Origin: Caryophanales bacterium UBA5026
GTDB taxonomy: Bacteria; Bacillota_I; Bacilli_A; RF39; UBA660
Direction: 5' to 3'
Assembly (NCBI GenBank): GCA_002416285.1
Contig: DICM01000020.1
Location: forward strand, 29,058-93,057
DNA: 64,000 bases
In this document: positions 33,121 through 41,606 of the stretch, piece by piece
Layout of the letters: every line of letters starts with the position of its first letter
How positions within the stretch are numbered: position 1 is the first letter of the stretch
The notes under the pieces: generated by a model
What the model was told of the DNA's origin: nothing
What the model saw: only the letters and a program-made list of their open reading frames with translations
Databases searched by the model: none
Translations under genes and position numbers: made by a program

Positions 33121-34413
33121 TTATTTTCGTACTAAATTAACTCCAGTATAATAATGTTTTAAAATTTGTTCATAATTGTATCCAGCATTAGCCATTCCAT
33201 TTGCACCATATTGACTCATACCAACACCATGACCATAACCCCTCGTTGTGATTACTAAGTTTCCATTTTGGATAGTTAAATCAAAATCAGTGGAACGTAA
33301 TCCTAGCATCGTTCTTAAATCAATTCCAGAATATATTTTTCCTCCAACTGCTACTGTTTCAACTCGTCCACTCACATTTCTAGAAATAGAGGCATTTACT
33401 AAATCTGTCTCATTAATTCCTAAAATTGATAAGACGATACCTAATTCCTTTTCTGTCGTTCGTAGATAAGATGTTGCCGATTGATCCCAAGGACTATCGA
33501 CACTGACTAAGTATGGAACATAATTTCCCCAAACATTCTGTGCCGATTCTGTTTTACCATTACTCGTTGAATGGTAAACTGCTTCGATATAATTGCCCTG
33601 GTAAGTCAGAACTAGATCTTTGGTACTTTCTACTGCACTTTTTATCTTATTATAATAAATAGAATAGCTTCCACCCCATAAATTCTGCATCTCTCTTTCA
33701 TCGATATAAGCTTGGGTTGAAACCGAATCAGTTAACCGTACTCCCTGACTTAATTTTTTTAGTGTATAAGTACGGGCAACAACTACTTGTGCTTTTAAAG
33801 CTTCATTTGAAAAAGAGGCAGGCATTTCAGCAGCTACTACACCGATTAAATAATCACTAAGTGCTAAAGTTACCACACTTCCATTTGTCCGATAAATAGT
33901 AACTGTTTGCTCCTGAACAATTGGTTCTGTTGGAATATTCGGTTGACTATTTTCTATTTGTGTGTTATTTACGTTATTTGATTTTGCCGTCGTGGATACA
34001 CTACTTTGACTGGCCGGGTGATCATTGGTAATATCCATTTTTTCCTGTACTTCATCAGCTTCTTCTGAACTAGAAGTCTCAGTTTCCAATCCTTCGCTTT
34101 CATCACTCTGTATTATGTTTTGAGAAACATTACTGATACTTTCTACAATACTCGCATTATGGTAAAGATTGTAGTCTACTTTTCTTTCAGAAATTGGCAA
34201 AAATAAAGTTACTAAAGCAATCCCACCAATTACTAGTACAATCTTTGTTCCATTGAAGTCGATTTTTTTATCAAACAAATATTCTTTCACTTCCTCTAAA
34301 AAGGTATGTTTTTCTTTTTTACCATTGAAAGAAGAAAACTCATAATTAAAATTTAAATGCAATACAAGAACTTCTTCTCCATTTATATTTTTAATATCAT
34401 AATTATCAATCAT
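33121..34413 (-). CDS. SpoIID/LytB-domain protein (membrane anchored)
   Basis: A 430-residue protein. There is a short cytoplasmic N terminus, one membrane segment (about 58-75), a Ser/Thr/Glu-rich stalk (90-165), then a SpoIID/LytB domain (about 170-430). Family landmarks are LSDYLIGVVAAEMPASF (with the catalytic Glu), EALKAQVVVARTYTL, AVYHSTSNGKTESAQNVWG and the C-terminal GYGHGVGMSQYGANGMA. SpoIID is a lytic transglycosylase that trims stripped peptidoglycan during forespore engulfment; LytB-like members act as amidase enhancers in non-spore cells. Several other spore-type genes nearby favour the first. The wall-facing orientation follows from the single N-terminal membrane helix. Confidence 0.9.
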   Translation of the reverse strand: MIDNYDIKNINGEEVLVLHLNFNYEFSSFNGKKEKHTFLEEVKEYLFDKKIDFNGTKIVLVIGGIALVTLFLPISERKVDYNLYHNASIVESISNVSQNIIQSDESEGLETETSSSEEADEVQEKMDITNDHPASQSSVSTTAKSNNVNNTQIENSQPNIPTEPIVQEQTVTIYRTNGSVVTLALSDYLIGVVAAEMPASFSNEALKAQVVVARTYTLKKLSQGVRLTDSVSTQAYIDEREMQNLWGGSYSIYYNKIKSAVESTKDLVLTYQGNYIEAVYHSTSNGKTESAQNVWGNYVPYLVSVDSPWDQSATSYLRTTEKELGIVLSILGINETDLVNASISRNVSGRVETVAVGGKIYSGIDLRTMLGLRSTDFDLTIQNGNLVITTRGYGHGVGMSQYGANGMANAGYNYEQILKHYYTGVNLVRK

Positions 34414-34468
34414 ACTATCACCAGTTTTAGCTTAACCCAAAACCTTTATTCCATACTGCTGCAAACAA

Positions 34469-34487
34469 AAAAGCACAACGTGCTTTT
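34469..34487 (-). terminator. Terminator of clpC
   Basis: Stem AAAAGCAC with GTGCTTTT, 3-nt loop and TTTTTTG on the minus strand, overlapping the clpC stop codon. Confidence 0.8.
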
Positions 34488-36819
34488 AGGATTTTAACGA
34501 TATATTTTTCTCTGGATAAATTGATTTTAAATAAACCTTGTCTTTACCATCTAATAATTCATCGATTATTTGATTTTCAACTTTATCTTCAATCATCTTA
34601 TCAAGTTGTCTAGCACCAAAGTCTTCATAATGTGATTCCTCTAACAATTCATCATTAATTTGTTTATCAAATGATAATTTAATATTCTTCTTTTGATAAT
34701 TTGTTTTTAATAGATCTAATTTCTGAGTAATCAGTGTCTTTATCGTTTCCTTTTCTAGCAATTTAAAAACAACTAACTGGTCAATTCGATTGACAAACGG
34801 AATTCCAAAATGTTCCTTTAATTTACTAATGACATTACTCTTTCCAAGTTCTGCAAAACCAACTTTCTTTTGTTCAAATCCGATATTTGAAGTCATCATG
34901 ATAACAATGTGATCAAAACGAATTGTTCGTCCTGTTGCATCTTTTATTTTTCCTTCTTCCAAAATCTGCAAAAATAAATGAAGAATACTAGGATGCGCTT
35001 TCTCTATTTCATCGAGTAACAAAACAGAATATGGTTTACTACGAACCTCTTCTAAAATGTTTCTATTGTCATCATAGCCAACATATCCTGGAGCTGCACC
35101 AACGATTTTCGTAACCGAACTAGAATCCACAAATTCACTCATATCCAGACGAATCACATTTTTAGGCGCGACATGTTCTCCAAATAGTTTTGCTAAAGCA
35201 GTTTTCCCTACTCCCGATGGTCCCATAAATAAAATAGAATACGGTTGTTTGCTTTCCTTTAATCCAAAGCGCATCTTTTTAGCAATATGAACCGTTTCTC
35301 GCACAGCTTCTTCCTGACCCAGTATTTGTTCTTGTAAAGTATGATCAAGGTGTTCGATCCATTCTTTTTGATCTACTAGAATATCCGCAACAGGTATCTT
35401 GGTTTTTAAGCTTACAACAGAAGCGATATCCTCTTTCGTAACTTCTTTGTAATTGGCATTTTGATAGAGTTTTAATTCGAGTGTATTAATCTCATCCATA
35501 TAAGAATTTTCTTCTTCTTTATATTTAGAAGCTACGACAAACTCATTATTCAAAATTGCTTCATTTTTACTTTTAATTTTTTCTTGGAGTTCTCTTTTTA
35601 ATTGATTGTATCGCTTTAATTCTTTACTTTCTTTTAAACTTACTTTCGCGCAAACCTCATCTAAAATATCAATTGTTTTATCAGGCTCATTACGATCATA
35701 AATATAGTGTTCCGATAACTCCATCATATAATTAATCATACTTTCACTGATTGTTACAAAATGATACTTTTCATAGATTTCTTTAAGACGCATTAAAATT
35801 TCTTTTACGACTTTTTGATCTGGAATATCAATTAAAACTGTCTGAAATCTACGTTCTAAAGCTCCATCTTTTTCAATGTATTTTTTATATTCTGCTGTAG
35901 TGGTAGCACCGATACATCTTAATTTATTACGAGCAAGTGCCGGTTTAAAAATGTTAGAAGCATCAATCGCTCCTTCTGCTCCACCAGCACCAACTAACGT
36001 ATGAATTTCATCGATAAAAAGAATAATCTCATCATTTTCTTCTATTTCTTTTAAAATCTTCTGCATACGTTCTTCAAACTCACCACGGTACTTAGTACCA
36101 GCTACAGCACTCGCCATATCCAGACTTAAAATTCTTTTATTCTTTAATGATAATGGTACTTCTCCATTTACAATACGCCTGCTGAGTTCTTCTACAATCG
36201 CTGTTTTACCAACACCTGCTTCGCCAATTAATAACGGATTATTTTTTGTTCTTCTCGATAATATTTCTAATACTCGAATAATTTCCTTTTCTCTTCCAAC
36301 GACTGGATCAATCTCACCATCTTCGGCTTTTTTGGTAAGATCAGTAGCAAGTTCTTCTAACAACAATTTTTTGTTCTTTTTTCGTTTTTTTGAAGACGCT
36401 ATTTTATAAGAGAATTCACTATAAAGATCATCGATATCAATATTCATCCCCATCATAATACGAATAGCGACTCCTTCACCTTCTTCCAATAAACTTGAAA
36501 AAAGGTGCTCTACCGTTACCGTACCATTATTATTTTCTTTACTATCAGCAATCGCATTTTCTAATATTCTACGTAGTAGTGGTGTATATAAAAACCAGTT
36601 ACTAGGAGTTGACCCAACACCAATTACATCCATAATCTCTTCCCTTAACCGATCATAATCGAGTCCAAATTCTTTTAACCTAATCGTAACACTATTTTCT
36701 TCTTTTAAAATACCTAAAAGTAAATGTTCACTACCAACATAGGGATGTTTTAACTCAAACATTTCCTTTTTAGCGCGAACTAAAATTAATCTTGCTTCCT
36801 CTGCGAAATTTCCAAACAT
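34486..36819 (-). CDS. clpC: ClpC-type AAA+ unfoldase of the Clp protease
   Basis: A 777-residue Hsp100 protein. The N domain has two repeats (ARLILVRAKKEMFELKHPYVGSEHLLLGIL). AAA1 has GEAGVGKTAIVEEL and LFIDEIHTLVGAGGAEG. A short middle domain of ClpC type (about 405-470, with ELQEKIKSKNEAI) follows. AAA2 has FMGPSGVGKTALAK and LLLDEIEKAHP. A ClpP docking loop of the VGF type is present as QKKVGFAE. It unfolds substrates for ClpP and, in Bacilli, needs adaptors such as McsB or MecA. The usual neighbours ctsR, mcsA and mcsB are absent here: it stands alone between the flippase operon and spoIID. Confidence 0.95.
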   Translation of the reverse strand: MFGNFAEEARLILVRAKKEMFELKHPYVGSEHLLLGILKEENSVTIRLKEFGLDYDRLREEIMDVIGVGSTPSNWFLYTPLLRRILENAIADSKENNNGTVTVEHLFSSLLEEGEGVAIRIMMGMNIDIDDLYSEFSYKIASSKKRKKNKKLLLEELATDLTKKAEDGEIDPVVGREKEIIRVLEILSRRTKNNPLLIGEAGVGKTAIVEELSRRIVNGEVPLSLKNKRILSLDMASAVAGTKYRGEFEERMQKILKEIEENDEIILFIDEIHTLVGAGGAEGAIDASNIFKPALARNKLRCIGATTTAEYKKYIEKDGALERRFQTVLIDIPDQKVVKEILMRLKEIYEKYHFVTISESMINYMMELSEHYIYDRNEPDKTIDILDEVCAKVSLKESKELKRYNQLKRELQEKIKSKNEAILNNEFVVASKYKEEENSYMDEINTLELKLYQNANYKEVTKEDIASVVSLKTKIPVADILVDQKEWIEHLDHTLQEQILGQEEAVRETVHIAKKMRFGLKESKQPYSILFMGPSGVGKTALAKLFGEHVAPKNVIRLDMSEFVDSSSVTKIVGAAPGYVGYDDNRNILEEVRSKPYSVLLLDEIEKAHPSILHLFLQILEEGKIKDATGRTIRFDHIVIMMTSNIGFEQKKVGFAELGKSNVISKLKEHFGIPFVNRIDQLVVFKLLEKETIKTLITQKLDLLKTNYQKKNIKLSFDKQINDELLEESHYEDFGARQLDKMIEDKVENQIIDELLDGKDKVYLKSIYPEKNISLKS

Positions 36820-36931
36820 AATCGTTCTCCTTTCATTCTCAGTTTATCTTTATTATGAGTCTTCTTTTGTCAGTTTAAACAAATTAAGAACTTTTCTAAT
36901 ACTAAATTATCGACAATTTAAAGTAACAAAA

Positions 36932-36954
36932 AAGTAGATAAATAATATCTACTT
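36932..36954 (-). terminator. Terminator of the flippase operon
   Basis: Stem AAGTAGATA with TATCTACTT, 5-nt loop, T6 tail on the minus strand, 6 bp after the stop codon at 36960. Confidence 0.8.
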
Positions 36955-36959
36955 ATAGG

Positions 36960-38591
36960 TTATCGATTTCGAGTAAAAAGATTCATCTTTTTCTTCAAAT
37001 TTTCCTTTCCAAACAACTCTTTCAAAATTCCACTTTTTAAAACTAAAATAAAATAAAGAATCATTCCAAATACTCCGTATAGTAAAATTGTTATCAAAGA
37101 CAGGAACCTGCTTTCACCAGTATATAGAAGAAAACTACCAATAATTTTAAGTGTTACAAACATGATAAGACTACATAGTAATGTCATAATGCAATAATAG
37201 ACCGTACGTTTCGTAGAATAGTCATTTTTGTGTAAATAAAACATTAAATAGAGAGCTCCTAACAACTCTGAAGTAATCGTGATAAATAAAGGACCAAAGT
37301 ATGGTGGAATATTAAAATAAGAAAAGATATACATTGAAGGAACATTCATGATGACTTTTCCTAAGAACATATAAAAGAGTACCTTCATTACTAATTTTGT
37401 ATGATCCATTGTTTGACAAATATTAATTAGTAAACTGAAAAAAGAGAATGATACAGTAGCGAAAATAAAGAATTGAAACAAAGAACTTGCTAATTCATTT
37501 TTACCATAAAACAATGTCCACATTGGTGTACTTAAAAAACTTAGACCAAAAGCAAGTGGTAACACAAACAGGGCCAAAGACAAGACTGATTGGTGGATTT
37601 TTTTATTTGCTTCTACTTTATCTTTTCTAGCTACACTAGAAGAAATATGTGGAACGATACTAACTGTAATGCCAAGTGAAATAGAAATAACAATCATATT
37701 CAATTTACTGCCCCAAGTTGTTACTATACTCTGAATGAGTTCTGCGTCTACTGCACTATACTTTAGTTTTACTAAAGTCTGAACTAAGGTAAAGGTATCA
37801 ACTAGAGAGAATGCTGCCTTTACACCTTCTATGATTAAAAATGGAAGCGCATAGATTAGAATTTTTCGGATTAAAAAGGAATTTGTAAAGTTTTTTTCAG
37901 CTGCATTAATTGGGCCATCGTAAGATGATATCTTCTTCTTATGCTTTTTTTCAATCAAATAAAAGTATCCAACTAGTGCACCTATAGTTGCTCCAAAAAC
38001 AGAAACACCAACTGCTGTTCTAATAGAAAGATGAAAAACTTTAAGCGAAAAATAACTACCAACTAAAATGACCGTAACTCTTCCAAGTTGTTCTAGAATA
38101 CTAGAAACACTAGATTGCCTCATCAGATTATGACCTTGAAAATAGCCGCGCACGACTGCTAGTACCGGAACAACCAATAACGAAGTTGAAATAACTCGAA
38201 TTGCAAAAGCAACATCTGTTACTGTATTTCCGCCTTTCGCACTTCCTAAAATCAAGGTTGCAATCATAGGAGCGAAAAGAAATAGAATTAAAAATAGAAG
38301 GAATCCGAATAGACCAATCATCATGATTCCTAGTTTATAAACTTTTTCCTTAGTATGTTGATATCCAAGAGCACGATATTCACTTACTAGTTTTGATATA
38401 GCAAGTGGTATCCCACCCGTAGAAAAACTGATGAACACCGCATAAATCGCATAAGCGTAACCATATAGAGCACCACCCTGTTCACCAATCATCGCATAAA
38501 AAGGAATTACATAAAGAGCGCCAATAATTTTACAAATAATAATTCCTGTTGTTGCAAAAAAAGCACCCTCAAAAAAACTACTGCGTTTCAT
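36960..38591 (-). CDS. SpoVB/YtgP (MurJ-like) lipid-linked precursor flippase
   Basis: A 543-residue protein with about 14 membrane segments of the MOP/MATE-like superfamily. The N terminus (FFEGAFFATTGIIICKIIGALYVIP) and FSTGGIPLAISKLVSEY, together with LGRVTVILVG, match the SpoVB/YtgP branch. In Bacillus, YtgP is the lipid II flippase MurJ and SpoVB is needed for spore cortex. Sequence alone cannot separate the two roles. It follows the Cse60-like gene by 7 bp, in an operon with a second flippase. The association with a Cse60-like gene leans towards the spore side. Confidence 0.88.
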   Translation of the reverse strand: MKRSSFFEGAFFATTGIIICKIIGALYVIPFYAMIGEQGGALYGYAYAIYAVFISFSTGGIPLAISKLVSEYRALGYQHTKEKVYKLGIMMIGLFGFLLFLILFLFAPMIATLILGSAKGGNTVTDVAFAIRVISTSLLVVPVLAVVRGYFQGHNLMRQSSVSSILEQLGRVTVILVGSYFSLKVFHLSIRTAVGVSVFGATIGALVGYFYLIEKKHKKKISSYDGPINAAEKNFTNSFLIRKILIYALPFLIIEGVKAAFSLVDTFTLVQTLVKLKYSAVDAELIQSIVTTWGSKLNMIVISISLGITVSIVPHISSSVARKDKVEANKKIHQSVLSLALFVLPLAFGLSFLSTPMWTLFYGKNELASSLFQFFIFATVSFSFFSLLINICQTMDHTKLVMKVLFYMFLGKVIMNVPSMYIFSYFNIPPYFGPLFITITSELLGALYLMFYLHKNDYSTKRTVYYCIMTLLCSLIMFVTLKIIGSFLLYTGESRFLSLITILLYGVFGMILYFILVLKSGILKELFGKENLKKKMNLFTRNR

Positions 38592-38598
38592 ACCTCAC

Positions 38599-38772
38599 CT
38601 ACTTTGTATAAACAATCATTGCAGAAAAACAAAATACTTGCTCCTCTGAAAAAATACTAACTGCAACTTGATATTTGATATCGATAATCTCTCCTTCAAA
38701 ATCACTTAAAAATTCATTAATAGCAGTTTCTAAATCTTTTTCATGATTCTCATCAAATAATTTTACTTTCAT
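38599..38772 (-). CDS. cse60: Cse60-like small sporulation-associated protein
   Basis: A 57-residue frame: it begins MKVKLFDENHEKDLETAINE, continues FLSDFEGEIIDIKYQVAVS and ends FSEEQVFCFSAMIVYTK. This fits the Cse60 family (KVKLFD, DIKY, EQ-x-x-CFSA). In Bacillus cse60 is a small gene expressed under the mother-cell factor sigma-E; molecular function is unknown. TTGGTGATC before the ATG is a good ribosome binding site. It lies 11 bp after the upstream flippase gene and 7 bp before the SpoVB-like gene, so all three appear to be one operon. Confidence 0.75.
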   Translation of the reverse strand: MKVKLFDENHEKDLETAINEFLSDFEGEIIDIKYQVAVSIFSEEQVFCFSAMIVYTK

Positions 38773-38783
38773 ATGATCACCAA

Positions 38784-40337
38784 TTAGATGGTATCATATA
38801 TACCTTTTCTTTTCTGTCGAAAACGAGCGATAAAACCAATTAATTTATCATAGAAATAATGAAATTCTCCAGTATCATGGAAAATACCAAAATAGATTAT
38901 ATTTACAATTAAGAATGTCAAAATTCCTTTTACCATAAGCCATAAAAATCCAGATGGCAATAAATTTACAATGGAGAAGCAAATCCCGTTTACCACTAAA
39001 AATAGAAGTAAAAATATAACATATTTTATAAAATAACGAGTACTACTTCTCTTAAAACCATATTCATAAACAATATGTGGATCCATCCATACAACTGTTG
39101 TCAGACGACTTACGATGGTTCCGATTAAAACTCCAGTAATTCCTAATGGTTTTACCAATAAGATAGATACAACTAAGTTAATAATAATCATTGCAACTGG
39201 ACGGTATTTTCCCTTCCAGAATAATCCATAGGCATTACGAAAAGAATTAGTGACACTTCCCATTCCAACCAAATAAAAATTGATACTGAGTAGCCACACA
39301 ACCATATTACTTAATAAGTAGTCTTTTCCAATCCAAATTTCAATAAAAGGATTGAATAAAACACAAAGTAAGATGGAACAAAGGGCATAGATCCAAAAAT
39401 TTAAAAATGTTAGGCATTCATAAACTGCTTTACTTCTTCGCTCATTAGTTGTTACTACTAGATTACCAATGCTAGAAGTAATCGCATTAAATAACTGTAT
39501 TACGATATTATTAACAGAGTTTACAATCATAATGTAATTGGAATAAACACCAACCGCAACGATACCAATAAACTTTGAAATAACTAAGTTATCAGTACCG
39601 TTGGTAATAACAGATCCGATTTTATAAATGAACAGTGCAGAAATATTCTTTTTAATATCTTCTAAATCTTCTGAATCCATTTTTTCTTTTGTTTTATTTT
39701 TTAAATATGGATACAGCCTCATTGCTTTATGCGAAATATAGACATTTTGGATAATTACTAAAATAACGGATGATACAAGGTAGAAAATAAAATTTTGAAA
39801 AGCAATTAAAATAATACCTTGTACAATATTTAAAAGAACCGAAAAGAAGAATGATATTCGTGTTGTAATATAGCCTTTCTGATCGGATTCAATTAAAAAT
39901 CTTTTATATACAAAGAAATAACTGGATGCTGAATGAATCACAAACAAGGCATATAATAGTTCTATATTAGGAACTACTGTTCCACCTTTGATAAAAAATC
40001 CCAAAAATGGAATTAACGAAAGACCGAAAACTAGAACAATCGTACCAATCGTATTATATATTTTCGCGTAGAAATTCATCAGTATATTAATCTTCTTATG
40101 ATTTTTCTCAGCCAGTGGTTTATATAGACTATAAGGAATTGCAATTCCAATTCCTAAATCTGCTAAAGAAAGCATCGTGATAATATTTGAAAATAAGCCA
40201 TTCACTCCTAAATAGACACTTCCAAGTTGTTGAATAAATATGGTTTTTACAACAAAATTCATTACGACTAAAATAATCTGTGTAATGATGGAGGTCATAG
40301 AATTTAAAATTGATTTTTTCGTTCTAGAATCAGCCAT
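38784..40337 (-). CDS. Polysaccharide/oligosaccharide flippase (MOP superfamily)
   Basis: A membrane protein with about 12-14 helices. The start region (KKSILNSMTSIITQIILVVMNFVVKTIFIQQLGSVYLGVNGLFSNIITMLSLADLGIG) is that of Wzx-like polysaccharide exporters of Firmicutes. I prefer the ATG at 40337 (517 residues) because KKSILNS is where this family normally begins and GGGACG lies upstream. The open frame itself extends to 40397. It likely flips lipid-linked glycan across the membrane. No glycosyltransferase genes are adjacent. It is first in the operon with the Cse60-like and SpoVB-like genes and is divergent from the deacetylase gene. Confidence 0.82.
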   Translation of the reverse strand: MADSRTKKSILNSMTSIITQIILVVMNFVVKTIFIQQLGSVYLGVNGLFSNIITMLSLADLGIGIAIPYSLYKPLAEKNHKKINILMNFYAKIYNTIGTIVLVFGLSLIPFLGFFIKGGTVVPNIELLYALFVIHSASSYFFVYKRFLIESDQKGYITTRISFFFSVLLNIVQGIILIAFQNFIFYLVSSVILVIIQNVYISHKAMRLYPYLKNKTKEKMDSEDLEDIKKNISALFIYKIGSVITNGTDNLVISKFIGIVAVGVYSNYIMIVNSVNNIVIQLFNAITSSIGNLVVTTNERRSKAVYECLTFLNFWIYALCSILLCVLFNPFIEIWIGKDYLLSNMVVWLLSINFYLVGMGSVTNSFRNAYGLFWKGKYRPVAMIIINLVVSILLVKPLGITGVLIGTIVSRLTTVVWMDPHIVYEYGFKRSSTRYFIKYVIFLLLFLVVNGICFSIVNLLPSGFLWLMVKGILTFLIVNIIYFGIFHDTGEFHYFYDKLIGFIARFRQKRKGIYDTI

Positions 40338-40438
40338 ATCGTCCCAACTTTCTATTATCATTATAGCTGATTTTAAGGATAAAGTAAAATAGAACATAAG
40401 TTTTTTACTACTTTCATATATTCTAATGAGGTGTTGTA

Positions 40439-41497
40439 ATGAAAAAAAAGTTGTATTGGATGATTGGTATTCTCCTAGTGATCATCCTTGGAATTATTTT
40501 AATATTTTTCACACAAAAGAAAAAATCAAATGAACAGTTTCCAATGCTTACCTTAAAGGGAGATAAGATAATCACCGTAAAAATCGGCACGGACTATCAA
40601 GAACCAGGTTTTGAAGCAATTGATAAATTAGATGGAAACATCACCAGTAAGGTTAAAATTGAAAATACGATAAATCCTGAAACTCCTGGAACTTATGAAA
40701 TTATCTATTCTGTTACAAATTCACGAAATATAACGATAAAAGAAAAACGATTTGTTAAACTTATACTACCAGAAGCTCCAACTTATAAGTCTTCTTATGA
40801 TAATATCGATAACTCCTTCCAAGCTTGGGGAACGAATAATAAAAAGAATCATGAACGCTCTATTTATAAAGAGGAAGAAAGTCTAAAGAAATATCATGCC
40901 TATCTTCAAGGACCAGATGAAAAAGTAATTTACTTAACATTCGACGAGGGGACAAATGAAACCTATTTAGGTAAAATTGTAGATGTGTTAAATGAAAATA
41001 ATGTGAAAGCAACATTCTTTTTATGCAAAGGTTTTATTGTGCATAATCCAGAGCTAATGAAAATATTAGTTGAAACGGGTCATTCCGTAGGGAATCATAC
41101 TGCCAATCATAAACATATGCCAACACTAGCAACCAAAGTTAATTTTGAAAAATATGTTAATGAAATTACATCAGTAGAAAAAGCTTTCTATGAAATCACT
41201 GGAAAAGAAATGGATAAGGTTTACCGTGAACCAAAAGGTGAATGGAGTTACAGAAGTCTTCAAATCATGAAGGATATGGGCTATAAAACATATTTTTGGA
41301 GCGCATCTTATGTAGATTTTAATGGGACTTTATCAAAAGAAACTGCCCTTTCTTATATGAAGGAACGATACTATAATGGCGTAATTTATTTAATGCACCC
41401 AACTAATAAAGGAAACTATGACGCAATTGATGACTTTATAAAATATATGAAAGATCTAGGATATCGATTTGATTTAGTAAAAAATATTCCCGAATAA
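40439..41497 (+). CDS. PdaA-like polysaccharide deacetylase with N-terminal Ig-like domain
   Basis: A 352-residue protein. One membrane anchor (residues 5-25) is followed by an Ig-like DUF5011-type domain (about 32-108, with YQEPGFEAIDKLDGNIT and PGTYEIIYSVTNS) and a NodB deacetylase domain (about 160-345). Motifs are TFDEG (metal and base Asp; common TFDDG), GNHTANHKHM (the H-x3-H metal pair) and YREPKGEW (the R-x-P-x-G motif). The run KVIYLTFDEG and the spacing to LMHPTNKGN resemble PdaA, which makes muramic delta-lactam in spore cortex. The Ig-like domain is an addition. It may otherwise act as a general peptidoglycan deacetylase. GAGGTG precedes the ATG. Confidence 0.85.
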   Translation: MKKKLYWMIGILLVIILGIILIFFTQKKKSNEQFPMLTLKGDKIITVKIGTDYQEPGFEAIDKLDGNITSKVKIENTINPETPGTYEIIYSVTNSRNITIKEKRFVKLILPEAPTYKSSYDNIDNSFQAWGTNNKKNHERSIYKEEESLKKYHAYLQGPDEKVIYLTFDEGTNETYLGKIVDVLNENNVKATFFLCKGFIVHNPELMKILVETGHSVGNHTANHKHMPTLATKVNFEKYVNEITSVEKAFYEITGKEMDKVYREPKGEWSYRSLQIMKDMGYKTYFWSASYVDFNGTLSKETALSYMKERYYNGVIYLMHPTNKGNYDAIDDFIKYMKDLGYRFDLVKNIPE

Positions 41498-41550
41498 GAA
41501 AAGATGAATAAATTTTGAAAAAAACAACTTAATATAATAAGAAAAAGAAT

Positions 41551-41577
41551 GAGTAGGATGAACCCCCACTCCTTTTT
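41551..41577 (+). terminator. Probable weak terminator after the deacetylase gene
   Basis: GAGT-x-GG pairs with CC-x-ACTC around a ~10-nt loop and is followed by TTTTTT. The stem is short, so some readthrough into the amidase gene is possible. Confidence 0.4.
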
Positions 41578-41606
41578 TACATACATTATGTTAGAGGAGG
41601 ATAAAT

